Below are positions 1 through 11,707 of a stretch of DNA of 64,000 bases, one piece after another. The stretch is taken from the NCBI RefSeq assembly GCF_047495875.1, contig NC_092459.1:15857795-15921794 (forward strand), in the 5' to 3' direction. The notes beneath the pieces were generated by a model. It saw nothing but the letters and a program-made list of their open reading frames with translations. It did no database searches and was not told the DNA's origin. This DNA comes from Pithys albifrons albifrons (taxonomy: Eukaryota > Chordata > Aves > Passeriformes > Thamnophilidae). Position numbers and translations under genes: made by a program. How positions within the stretch are numbered: the stretch's first letter is position 1; each line of letters opens with the position of its first letter.

Positions 1-3000
1 AACCCAGCTGGTTTAAGAAGTGCTCCACAGAATAATAAAATACCTCTTATCCTTGCCTTTCACTCAGACACTCACAAAGTCCAGGAAATAAAATAAATGG
101 AAGTGAGATATCAGAAGTTTCATACTCTGTAGCAATTTAAAAGCTATTGAGAAGTTCACACATTTTCAGATTATGTTGGCGTGTCATTTGTCTTTGTTTG
201 GCACCAATTCTCCAGTAAACTTGTCCTTTCACCATATAAATGGCTCTGATGTTGTATTAGCACAGGGGACTAAACAGAAGCAGTTCTATAGTACTACTAC
301 CCATGCATTTAAAAGCACTACCTATTTCAGTTGATGTCAAAGGAGCTTTCCCACTATCAAAGCGTAAACACGATCTGACCATAACAGATAGCTATATTCC
401 ACTTGTAGTGAGTAGAAATAAATCTACAGCAAGGCTATCCTCAATACATTTTACTCTAAATATGCACTATTGTCTCTAAAATCAGAATTTTGCTCTGTTT
501 ATCCCCTGTTTTAATTTATTTGTAGTAGTGAAAAGCATGGTTAAAAGAATTTTCTATGGATAGGGCCACTGAAAGGAAAGGTTCATTTGAAAAATTTAAA
601 TGCATTTACACAGAGGTTTTCTTTCTCAATTTATTGTGATAAGATTGGTTTCCTGAGGTGGAAGATGTAATTAACAATTTAACAACTGACATTGAAATCA
701 CCCATGGTTGACCCTGTAGAGATTGAAAATTTTTTGTCAGCCTTTGTGCCACTTTTTTTTCTGAGCAGGTTTTTTTTTTTCCTATTCATAGTGAAAGAAA
801 GAAGTAGTACACATTAGACCTTTAAAATAAGAATGTTGAATTCACCTTTTGGTTTTGATATGTATTCTCATTTGGTACAAATATGAAAATCCAACCCTCA
901 TCTTCCTTCTGCATCCTTCTGAACAGTAGGGGAGGATTTTGCATGATTAATATATATCAGACTAGACCCAGTGCAGTTTTAAAGATCTAGAAACTTCATT
1001 AAAAGAAATCTATCATTAAAAGAACAAAAACATTATTTTTGTATTGAAGTTTCCACCAGTAAAATTTATGTTTAATCTTATTGAAAAGATTATTCCATTC
1101 AACCAGCCAGTGTCAGCATTATTAACAGCGGTGTTTATATGGGACACTTGCTGCAATGACAAATTGTCTCATTTATAGCAGTGTCCAGAAGTTTCCTTGT
1201 TATAGAAGTTACAAATTATACCAATTATTCATTACTGCCTTATAATACCTTCCTGACACATAATACAATTTTTTCCATAAAAAAAACCTGATTCCTTTTC
1301 CACTTTACCCTTCCACATTTCATTGAGACGGTGACATGGCTGTGGGTAATGGCTATAGGTCCCAGTTTTTGCAGCTTCAGTGTTCATGCTAGAAGCATGT
1401 AGAGCTGTGTCTGGCAACCTATACAATCTGCAGATTAATACATCAGCACCAATTAATGTCATTCTGAGTAATGCAGGTTTTTCCAGAGAGGCCTGTACCC
1501 TGAAACTGCTGCCCTTGTACTGAAAAGTGAATGTATACCATTAACTGGTGTAGAAAGCAGCATGCATTTATAAAACAGTGCTAAAGGTGAAGAGGTAGGG
1601 CCTGAAATATAAGCTGTGAGTATTAGTGTTGAAATAGTTCCATGGCATGATCACTTACTGAAAAATTCCAAAAGAAAATCCCTTCAGTAAAAATCAGACT
1701 CTGAAATGTAACTCCACAACACCAGTTCTGTACATGGTTAAATGGAAGCATGACGTGAATGACCTACTTATTTAAGACATCCAGTAGCAAAATAATTAAT
1801 AAAACTGTTGTCCTGAGACAGAGTCATCAGATTTCAATAAATGGCAATTTCCCTTTGTCTATTCTCCTGCACAGAAAACATGAGTACTGTCTAAACATGT
1901 AGTTTATGCAGGTGTAATAACACAAGAAAAAAAAATTGAACTCATCAAGGCAAAATCAGGATGTTTAAAAGTTTTGATGAACTTTGGATTTTATTTTTAT
2001 TTTTTATTTTACATTTACTTTGATAGTACATAGACTTTTTTCATGTTTACCCTGAATTATTGAAATAATTTGGCACAAATGTATATATCAACTAATTTTA
2101 GAAAAAGAATTGGTATATTATAGTCTGATCCAATAACACTGATGACACTTACATTTCAGGGATATAGAATCAGACCTCTGGTAAGTGAAAGGAAAAGATC
2201 CTAGCTATTAAAGATGACGTACTTCCAAGTAATTACATGTTCTTGTAAATGATTCAGTAATTACACCAAGTAACTCCAAAAATAGTTTCGGTTGCAGTTT
2301 CAGGTCTCACAATAAAATCCTTCTTCAAAACCAAGTAATCAAGAATATATCCTGCACTTTCATAATACTGATTGCATTGTCCTTAAACTTGTAAAATATA
2401 TTTATGTTGTCACCACAACCGAGCAGATGCTGAAAGAAAATTCCCAGGAATATTCCTTCACAATTTATCAAAATATGTTCTACGCTGTCTATGTTCCTTT
2501 CTATGTTGTATCATATCTTCTTAAGCAATAATCTTAATATAAATAGAACTTTAATTAAGAGCTGTTGCCACAGATTTTTACATTTTTAAACAAATACGCT
2601 GCATTTAATAACAGATATGTGTTCCAGAAGTGAGTTCGATTTTTCAGTTCTGAGTAAAAAAATACATTTATATAAATGTATTATTTCAAAATATCAACAA
2701 AGAAAATAGACTATTTAGTTGCAGAAACAGACGAGATAATTTTGAAAATGAGTTTCTTTATGGGTTTACAAGAGACACATAGACTCAGACTGCAGTACTA
2801 AACTTTGTCCTAGCCTCCAACACAGAATAAGCACATGAACTACTTTTGGAAAGAGTCTCCAGACTGAGTTAATTCCAAAACTGTGCTTGAGAAGCATTTG
2901 GAGAGTGCTAGCTGACTCATGCCAAAACCTTTTAAATAATTTAACCATTTAATGGTTGAACCACTTGAATAATTTAACAATTTAAATAAGAAAGTTCCAG

Positions 3001-4255
3001 TAGCTGTAGGCATGCCCTGATAGTGTTTAATCTGCCAAAAAGGGCAGAGACTTAAGGTTTACACATCTTACAACATTTTCAGATGATGACCAAAGACCAC
3101 TACTGTAAGTTACCAGTGCAGAATTATTGTGTTAGCTCTTCACAAGTTACTAAAGGTATAAAAAGGAAGATACAGGAGAGCTCCCATTAGATATTCACAG
3201 ACAAAATCATACTGGCCACTCTACACATAGAAGAGAGGATGACCTCCTAAGAGATCTGAATTATAGATGATCTAAACATTACTTTATTTGGAGGTCTAGA
3301 AGTTGCCATGGATTTAGAATCCAGTATTAGACTGTGGCTTTCCAAAATATCTCAGAAAACAAGGAAAACAGAGGCAAAATATTCTTTGCTCTCTCAAACT
3401 TCTCAGTCTGTCCCATCCTTTACTCTTAAATGGGAACACAAAGAGAGCAGAAAACTCCAATTTCCAGAACAGAAGTTACCATAGCTGCATTTCATTCTAG
3501 CATAAGTCAAGTATGGAAATTAAAGGATAAATTTCACATCTGTGTGGATGTATCAAGAACAATGACAGTGTATGCAGGAAATGAAATGCATGTGTATGCA
3601 CCAAACATCCCATACAAGGGACTGCTGGTGATTACGGTTGGTCACTGCATCCATGAGCTACTTTCTGTTATCTCACTGAGCTACACACATGTTGAAAGAG
3701 AAATCCTTGTCATCACCTGTGTGAATATTCAGAGGAAAACTTCTCAAGGCTACAGCACACATATCCCTTAATCACTAAAATACCTGTGTAAGGACTCCTG
3801 AAGAAGGGAAAACAAGCATCTCATGGAATGCCATGACTGATAACTACGTTGGCTGTGCAGACTCGGAAATCAAACCATATTAGTCTGTTTCTAGTAGCCT
3901 ACAAGGAACCAAAGGTCTAGTGCATACATGCAGAAGAAATTCTTCACAGGAACACCAGCACCAGAGGGGACAATAGTGTGAAAATCCACATCAGTATTGG
4001 CAAGGAGGAAAACAGTTTGGTGCTGACAAAAAAGGAAAAGCCAAAACCAAAAAAACAACCAAAAAACCAAATCAACAAAACACACACACACACACAAAAT
4101 CCACAACAAAAAAAAATATCCACAATGAGATTTCTTCTTACCAGAGTACTTTAATTTTTTTCTACAGAGCAAGTAATGGTAGGCAGAATTAATCTGATTT
4201 TTTTATTTATTTGTGTTCTCTGAGCCCTAACTAGTTTCTCCTCCTGGTTTCTCAA
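1..4255. other. Unique AT-rich DNA, no gene recognised
   Basis: I see no repeat family or gene here apart from short simple repeats. Open frames on both strands are short, lack splice context and have no recognisable motifs; the longest (3430-3771, plus, 113 codons) shows no domain and is best treated as chance. Around 1090-1230 the sequence is non-repetitive and motif-rich and might be a conserved non-coding element, but conservation cannot be judged from one genome. Confidence 0.6.
4020..4125. repeat. A/C-rich low-complexity tract with (CA)n
   Basis: An A/C-rich run with many CCAAAA-type units encloses a pure (CA)n block at about 4080-4096. It lies just left of the LTR at 4256-4900. It explains the long minus-strand open frame over 3891-4172, which is a composition artefact. 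Confidence 0.75.
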
Positions 4256-4460
4256 CGTCTTGGATTGAGCTGGCAAAACGCCAAGTGTCCAAGACAGAGA
4301 GAACGGGTTCCTCCTCCCCCCAACCAGCTAAGGGAAAAGAAGAGGAAGAGGGAAAAAAAACCTCTAAGCCAGGTTTATGATGAAACTAACTACATGTTTT
4401 TATACAGAAAAGAGAAAATTAAGAGAAAACTACAATATAACACACACTTACACAAGATAG

Positions 4461-4491
<31 letters not shown>

Positions 4492-4900
4492 TAAAACAAG
4501 AACTAACTTCCCACTCCCCAATTAATACAAAGTGTATCTAGATCTATAAGTACTCTAAAAAACACCCTGCAAGAAAGAAAAAGTATAGCAACAAAATATT
4601 TCTACTTCCCTGAACTCAAACAAAATGCAAGCAGCAGCAACAGCAGGAGCAAGGCCTACTCCAAGACAGGAGCTGCACTGCGTCCAGCCTGTAGCCCGGC
4701 CATGGTGGAACTGACCAAGCCACTCCCACACACTGGATTTTACCCCTTTTGAGATGATGTAGTATGGTATGGAATACATTATTGTTGGCTAGAAGAAGTC
4801 AGCTGTTAGCTAGCCCAGCTCAGCTCAAGTCAGCTGACAGTCCCAAGCCTGGTCTGAACTTTGAAGCCTAAATTTAGGCCTACTTTGCTAACCCATGACA
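4256..4900. mobile_element. ERVL-like solo LTR with 5-bp target duplication
   Basis: A 645-bp block is flanked by the direct repeat CTCAA at 4251-4255 and 4901-4905. Its ends form an inverted pair: the left end reads CGTCTTGG and the right end CCATGACA, whose reverse complement is TGTCATGG. The left end therefore looks like TGTCTTGG with its first T changed to C. TG...CA ends and a 5-bp duplication are what ERVL-class (class III) elements leave. The inside resembles passerine ERV LTRs as I remember them (the TATGGTATGGAATAC stretch, the GTCAGCTG stretch near the right end, the TTGAGCTGGCAAAACGCCAAG stretch near the left). No internal proviral sequence adjoins it, so it is a solo LTR. Orientation is uncertain. 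Confidence 0.65.
4461..4488. repeat. (AT)14 microsatellite
   Basis: A perfect run of AT dinucleotides inside the LTR at 4256-4900. It probably expanded after insertion from an AT-rich stretch of the LTR. Confidence 0.95.
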
Positions 4901-4905
4901 CTCAA

Positions 4906-7900
4906 AGAAGCTGTTTGAAACTTAATCCCCCAATGGGGGATATGAATAATAAGAACACATTTTCAACATTGTTTTGTAACCTTTAAAGTGAAGATCTAAA
5001 ACTATAGTTTTCTTGAGTCACTTTCAGCCTTGTTGGGTTTTTTCTGACCTAACAGTGAAAAATTTTGTTCAGTGAAATTCACCAGTCTTCTTAGATCCTT
5101 CTTTTACTCCTCTACCCTATTTGAAAACACAAATAATAAACTATGTTGACCAAAAAGCTGACCTATTAATGTGAAGAAGTTTGAGGCATGTTACTGCCAT
5201 CATCACTTTTTTACCCTAATTCCTTTATTTTTTTCTCCTGACTTCCTGAATTTACAGACAAAAAACATCAATGTTAAGTTTGTCAAAGGTAGGACTTTTG
5301 CTGTTGTTTTTAGAGTCTTGTACCTATCTTATCTATGCTATATTTGTCTGACTGTGTTATTGAATGCCATATGCAACACTTTATCTGAAACTTTTGAGCA
5401 AATCAGAATTTCAGCAGTAAGATTGAGTAGCATGGACCTGCCACACAGACATCAAATTTGTGCTTAGGTAATTGTAATCATCAAATGGATTATTATCTTT
5501 GCAGACTCTGCAAACTGAGAAAACAAAAAAGACAGATGAGGTCTTTAAGAAAAGTGTTGATATTTTATCAGTAAAAAACGAGTGTGTGAGATTAACAATG
5601 AAATGGTGATTTCAAAGCTTTGTTTGATCTAAGGCAAACATGACAAAAATGAGATAGAATAACAGCTTCATGATGAACAGACAGATTTTGTGCACAGGAT
5701 TAATATAATTTTACTCCAGACATTTAAATCTTAGTTTTTATTTGATGGAGATAAATATTTTTGTCATGCAATTAAGGTGACACCTCTTAGACATGTACTT
5801 TAGGGTACATAACTACATACCCAAATGTGATCCTTCTCCTTCTCTGCCAATAAATCTCAGCTATCTAGATATTTAACGTTAACTTCATTTGATTAAATGT
5901 AGGTAGTTAAAGAAGTCAGAAAGATCCTAACATATATGTCTGTGTATAAAAACTACTCAATGAGATCATGAAATATGCGACATTTCTAGCAATTTTGGTA
6001 GTGATTTTAGCATCTTAATGTATTTTGCATTAAGACTTTCATTGTTTCGATTCAGAGATCTATAGAAAGAGGTGGATCCTGACTTCCTTTTTTGGTATCC
6101 CGGGGAAAGAAAACTTTCAGTTCAGAAAATACATACTGAATTTTTGTTTTCTTTGTCTTCCAAGGAGCTGCAAAACCCTTGCTGACTAGTTATTCACTAT
6201 TGAAAAATAAGTTAATTTATCAACCCCTGAGAGGTCATTATGCTAGCAAACAATCAGAAAAAGAATAATAGGAAAGTGGAATTTTCTGAAAAAACCCACA
6301 ATTTTTAGACATTGGGGAGAGGGAGTGGGGCAGTTTGTTGTTTTGGCAGGGAGGGTTAACCTAATTAATATTCTCATGATATACATTGATCCTAATACAG
6401 TTGGTTGTGATTATACCTCAAACCAATATTTTAGAATAATGTACACTGCAATGGTGGTAATACAAGAGTTGATATTATTTTTATGATGCCTTCATTGGTT
6501 ACCTTATATATTGACATCAGTATGGAAATCAAAAGCAGCAAAATAATGCTGATAGGATACTCTATATGAATTTCATGCTGCACTTATGCAGAGGAACATT
6601 AATGTCAATGCCAAAGTCACACTGCATATAATATCAATATTGATGTTCCTGTGATCCTTGTTTCTTATTCATGTTGCAAATGGCATATTCAGAAAAAAAT
6701 AGAATACTATTTACAGTGGAAGTATAATGACTAAAACAAAAATAATAATAATGGAAGGATAAGTAACAGCTGTAACCATGGCAACATTGCAGCGTGAATA
6801 ATTCACATGAAATAAAATACTTGATGAAGTTAGGCTCTTTTTGCTGCAGTGGAATAACTGCTAACTGATTGCAATTTTCCCTTTAAATATGCTTCTAACT
6901 CAAAAGTACCTGGTACATACATGAATATTTTGTATGCGATCCTCAGTATCTTAAAAATAAGTTTCTTTGGTAGCTGTGGCTGGAGACCTAACATTTTTTT
7001 ATGCTGCCTGATTAGATAAGCTTCTACTCCCAGAAATTTAGTCCAAATTCCATTAAATTTAGAAGAAAGGTACCTCTTATATTTAGCCAGAACTGGATCA
7101 ATAGAGACTTTGAACATATCTGTTTATGATTAATTGGTTTTGTTTTCAGATTTGTATAACCAGCCATGGAACTGTGGGCTCCCACTTCATGAAAGAACTT
7201 TATTTTTTTCTGCACTTAAACAAGAAAGGATGTTCTGATTCTTTAACATCATTTAGAAAATGTCTTTTCAACACACTTCTTAATCCAAAAGCTAAATGTG
7301 AAGTGGATTTGGAATGATGGGATCAAAATTCCACTGGCTGCTCCTGGCCTAGAATGCATGATTGACATATAATATTCAGTAGCCAACAGCAAATCAGAAG
7401 CAGTAAACTTAGCATCACATACAGCTGTCTCTAAGTCCCTAACCCAGGCAAGGGTTCATTTCAGATAGATGAGCTCAGGTAGCAGGATTTACAGCACTAT
7501 TTCACTGCGAAGTCCTCATTCACCTCTGTGGATCTTAATCAGAAGACTCAAACATTCTGCTGTCATGCTATTCCTCCCTTAATCTGTTTGTCTGGCACCA
7601 CTCATGGCCTGCATGCTACCTCAAACTTAGTAGTATTAAGGTCAGCTCAGAAAGGAAACCTACTACCCAGTAAAGGCCAGGCAAAGTTTTGGGCTGGTAT
7701 CACAATCTTTCCCATCTCCTTCCTTACACTTCCACACCTCCACTGTAGCTAGCTCATTCTCTGTTGGAAACTGGAGAAGAGATTTTGCTTCACTGGCTAC
7801 CAGTGGAAGAATCTCACTGAACTTTTGGCTGCAGCACATGCTGGAGACTTTAAGGATACAAAGTAACATACAGCAATTTTAGTTTTCTTTGAAGACAATT

Positions 7901-8187
7901 TTCAGTTGACCATCGAATAATCAGTCGTTTTAATCCAAATTCCAATGTATATCCTGTAGCCTTATGAATAATTCTACCTGCTTATTTTAAATTATGACAT
8001 AGTTTTAATTAGTCTTACTCTACTCTGGTAAGTTCTGAAATGCAACTACATATGAACAGATCTCTTCAAGGCAGCATAACTTCACTGTTAAAGTTATGTA
8101 TATCCTAAAAATATTCTGGGCAACAACAAATTTAGCCCTGGTTACAATCAATGCTTTGTATTCTTTATCGAGATTTTTAAAACTCAC
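4906..8187. other. Unique AT-rich DNA, no gene recognised
   Basis: No repeat family, RNA gene or coding exon recognised. A perfect small inverted repeat lies at 4925-4941 (ATCCCCC, loop AAT, GGGGGAT). Short overlapping open frames around 6830-7320 and 7528-7869 have no motifs and no paired splice sites that I trust. Confidence 0.55.
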
Positions 8188-8398
8188 CCAGCAGCAAAAA
8201 ATAGGTATTCTCCTTCCCCTGCATCAAAAATATCATTGTCTCTAAAATCTTCAGCTGATTTAGCCTGAATTTTGTGAAGGATTGCACCAGCTGTCCCATC
8301 ATCTTGCATACAACATGGAGCATACCAAGACACCTTATCCATGGACTCATAAGACCTTGGGAAGGGATTCCTGCCAAACCCCTTTGAGAGAACTGGCT
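8188..8398 (-). CDS. Candidate internal coding exon of an unidentified gene
   Basis: On the minus strand a 211-bp stretch is open throughout and has a splice signal at each end. Upstream is a pyrimidine-rich tract ending TTCTTATGTTCACAG (acceptor AG at 8400-8399). Downstream the sequence runs GCTGG|GTGAGT (donor GT at 8187-8186), a consensus donor. Entry is phase 1 and exit phase 2, giving about 70 residues. The frame reads through the acceptor for some 35 more codons and meets a stop right at the donor. The peptide looks like a folded soluble domain: mixed composition, DKVSWYAPCC and DDGTAGAILHKIQ in the middle, GEGEYLFFAAG at the end. There is no transmembrane run, signal or low complexity. 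I do not recognise the family and assign no function. No partner exon was identified in the window, so the rest would lie across large introns or outside. A chance open frame or a lost exon remains possible. Confidence 0.42.
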
Positions 8399-10545
8399 CT
8401 GTGAACATAAGAAAATCAATACCTTCAGAACTAAAACTAGACTGGACTGGCACAAAGTTTAAAGGACCCTTATGCCTATTGCTCCTTTTACAAGGATTAT
8501 ACATCTGAGCTCTTCATTTTGCAACTGTTCTGATTAGTGAACTCCTGCAACTACTTAGAGGACAAAGAAAGCTCTAATAGACAGGTGACACCAGCTGGAC
8601 TAAATAAATCACAGAATTTGAGTCCGGGGTAGAGAGAAAAGCAATGATTCCAGCTATTTTGTGTCTGCTTTTAATTAATGCAACATTTTACTGTGTAGAA
8701 TTTTGTACTGATCACTGAATATCAACAGATAGATTTAATTTAACCACCATTTGAGATTTTTCAATTTATTTTTATAACGTGATAGTATGTTTACTGTTTT
8801 CATTAGTGACTAAGCTCTTGGCTAGCTTAAGAAAAGACTGTAAAAAATTGATTGACCTAAATTTTTTGCAAGACACATTTTTCATTCTTTGTATGTGCAG
8901 AAGACATTGGAGAATTTTTCATTTTGCAGGCTGAAAAGTAGCTCGTAATTAAATTAAATTTTCTGCAAATATGTTATGCTTTCTTTTGCTATACTATGTG
9001 AAATGACTGAATATCAACCACTGAGAGAGTGTTCTTTGCTCAAGATAGCCATAATCTCTAGTAACTAGACAGCTAATTTTTTAAAGGCAAATAGGTTAAA
9101 GAAAAGGTTAACAGGATATTCCTTTGTTTTTTTGAAATATTGTGCAGAAGTTAATCCATTTCTTTTGCAGTTGGGAACTATATAAACTAGCTTTCATAGT
9201 ATGCAACACCAGTTCTCAGGTGCCATTAGTACCAGGGCTGCTGCTTCATTTTTATCTTCTTTTACAATAACGATAATAATGCTGAAGTTTACAAACATGG
9301 ATTTACATTAGACATCAAATGAAAGCCCCCAGTGAGTGGATTAACATATCAGGACAGTTGGCTGATGCATTTCAAGCAGCCTCTGAATTATATATGGCCC
9401 CCAGTGCCCTTATCATTAGGCAAAGATGTACTTACAGTTCATTGAATGGGACAGGATAAGTGAAATAGGACAGCTTTGCAGCGTGATTGGTAGAAGGGTG
9501 TTATGCAGGCAGATGAAATGGATTGTTGATTACATTCTGGCTTAAAGTTCAATAAATTCATCCCCAGAGTCTAGATTGGTGTTACAAAATAATGGATTTC
9601 CCGGTTGGTGCACTGTCATGGTTGTATGTAATATGGTAGAACCCTTTATGAGATGGTCAATAGTCATAGATTTATATAGAAAGGGAAAATAGTCTTTCAC
9701 TTTGCTGGAAATACTTAGTCTATTCAGTGTTTTAAAACAATCACAAACTTTCCTATCCTGAATAAATTGCTGATTGCTGAAAACGCAGTTGACTGGTCCT
9801 CTGACAAAAGTAATGGAAATGTAGATGAATTAAAGCAGAACACTAGGCAGAGAGTTAAAGAGAATGGGCAAGAAATTTAAAATTCAATATGTGGCTGTTT
9901 GGTGTCTGTTCATGCTTTTTTTAGGTAAGATTGAATTTCTTTTGCATTCAAATACAAATCCAGTCTTTTGGTTTTATATGAAAAATATAAACTCATGTTT
10001 CATTCTCAGTATTAAATTTGTGGTATGTACTCTTTTCATACAGAATAAGTTTCCTAAGAACTAAGCATTTGACTTTTCTAAAGTGATTACCTTCAGCTTA
10101 TCAGAAATATTGCATGATGGCTTCATCTCTAGGGTCCTTGTTGAGTCATTTTATGGTGCATTTTTTACATGTAAGGACATAATTAAGCAACTGGAATTAA
10201 AATAATTCTATATTCCTAGCTTTAAGACTAAAATCCCAATAGTGTTGCAATTGTTATGAAAAGCTTTTTAAACCCAGCAAATTCAGCATAATTGTACACA
10301 AAAGACATCAAAATGTATTAGTAAGGAACACAGTATTCTAGTAGATTTGACACTGTTTTGGGACAAGAAGTTAAACCTATAAGGCAAAATAGAAAGTAAA
10401 ATATAAAAAAAAAATCTAAGAATCGATGAGTTATATTCTGTCTTCATGGTGTAGCTATAGGGAAAAGATTCTGTGGAATTACTCCATAGACAAATGGCTT
10501 GGCTTTGCATATAAATATACTATATTGTATCATATCAATTTTGTG
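8399..10545. other. Unique DNA; possible conserved non-coding block near 9290-9590
   Basis: No repeats or coding signal recognised. The part from about 9290 to 9590 is less AT-rich than its surroundings, non-repetitive and dense in possible factor sites, such as an inverted CCAAT core (GATTGG) near 9485-9490 and several ATTA cores. That is only suggestive of a regulatory element. The open frame at 9864-10064 (plus) is AT-rich and hydrophobic by composition and shows no motif. Confidence 0.4.
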
Positions 10546-10552
10546 GTTAAGT
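10546..10552. repeat. Left target-site duplication of RTE copy 1
   Basis: The heptamer GTTAAGT stands directly before the RTE 5' UTR and recurs at 13408-13414 directly after the (GAT)n tail. RTE copy 2 also has a 7-bp duplication, which supports this reading. Confidence 0.65.
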
Positions 10553-11257
10553 CTTCTCTGGGGACAGCCCCTTATCGTGGAGGAGAAGCTTGTGTGCCCT
10601 CATGAGGTTGAGAGCTATGCTGGTGGTGGTATGTGCCTCTGGTAGGGTCTCCCATGCCACACAGGTCTCAGCTGAGGAGTCAGACAAAGTGTGTCCACGG
10701 GCAGGATGGGCTCACTAGCCCCCTGGCAACCATCCTAGGAGAAGGACAACTCTAACTCCAAAACCCGGGCAGATGGAGCTCGTTTAGCCCTGTAAGGCCA
10801 TCCATCTAAGAGAAGGATACTCTAACCAAACCTATGTCCTGAGGTATTTGCTATCACCGTCCAAGCTCGCTAGGCCGTGGCAGATGAACCTTAGGAGTAA
10901 GGGGTCGGGTCAGTTCCACACACGCTGTGCCTCACCTAAAAAATCCATTGCGCAGGCTCAAAGGGTTCACCCACATTGCAAAGCCCTGTAGAGACAGGCG
11001 AGGGTCGAAACGGCAGGTGATAGGAAGCAGCTGGAATCTGCAGATCCAACACTGCATGCAGATGCTTCAGGATATTTGTCGTTTGAGACTGATCCCAGAT
11101 ATGACAGTCTCGTGAGGCAGCATCCTGAATGACCAAGTAGCCTTTTTTAAGGAGAGCACTGCTTGCTCCACATGGAGAGGGGTCTAGAAAAGGTGGCCAA
11201 AACAAAGCTCGTCTCCTCACTGGGTTTGATAGCCACGGCCAATGGGCATCTTCTGAT
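10553..11257 (+). other. 5' UTR of RTE copy 1, source of the SINE middle module
   Basis: GC-richer leader, starting near CTTCTCTGGGGACAGCC and with CCTTATCGTGGAGGAGAAG soon after, as in RTE 5' ends. The part at about 10834-10970 (GTCCTGAG through CCGTGGCAGATGAACC to TTCACCCACAT) is the same sequence found in the middle of the two 5S-headed SINEs in this window. A pol II promoter may lie here but none is recognisable by eye. Its presence shows that copy 1 is not 5'-truncated. Confidence 0.75.
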
Positions 11258-11707
11258 GTGGTCAAGCAAAAACAGAGACAAAGGCCTACACCTGCCTCCA
11301 AAGGTGTGTTCAAATTAACACTCGCATGTTGGAACATCAGAACCATGCTTGATACTGTGGATAGTGGGTGTCCTGAGCCTCGTTCTGCTCTAATTGCCCA
11401 TGAACTGTCACAACTCAACATTGACACTGCTGCTCTCAGTGACGTTCATCTTCATGAGGAAGGCAGCCTTAAAGAACATGGTGCTGGCTACACACTCTAC
11501 TGGTCAGGCAAACCTAAAACCGAAAGTCACCTTTCAGGAGTTGGCTTCATGATTAAAAACTCCATTGTCTCCAAACTTGAAAATTTGCTGACAGGTGATT
11601 CAAATCACATTATGTCCTTATGCCTCCCACTACACAACAATCAACATGTTGTTCATTTTAGCATATATGCCTCAACTCTCCAAGATGACCCAGCAGAAAA
11701 AGACAAA
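11258..11707 (+). pseudogene. RTE copy 1: truncated APE endonuclease domain
   Basis: The frame opens at ATG 11258 and shows the N-terminal motifs of an APE-type endonuclease: LACWNIRTM (Asn about residue 26), ALSDVHLHEEG (about residues 59-69), YTLYWSGKP and GVGFMIKN. In active relatives the second motif carries a catalytic Glu in ALSE; here the residue is Asp 62. After FSIYASTLQDDPAEKDK, about 150 residues in, the sequence jumps to the segment before the RT. The later endonuclease motifs (the DFN region and the SDH region) are therefore missing. The domain would nick target DNA for target-primed reverse transcription, but this copy cannot. The ATG may not be the true start. Confidence 0.8.

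Noticed and set aside
3430..3771. 113-codon open frame (plus)
   Set aside because: No domain, no conserved-looking motif and no regulatory or splice context that I can support.
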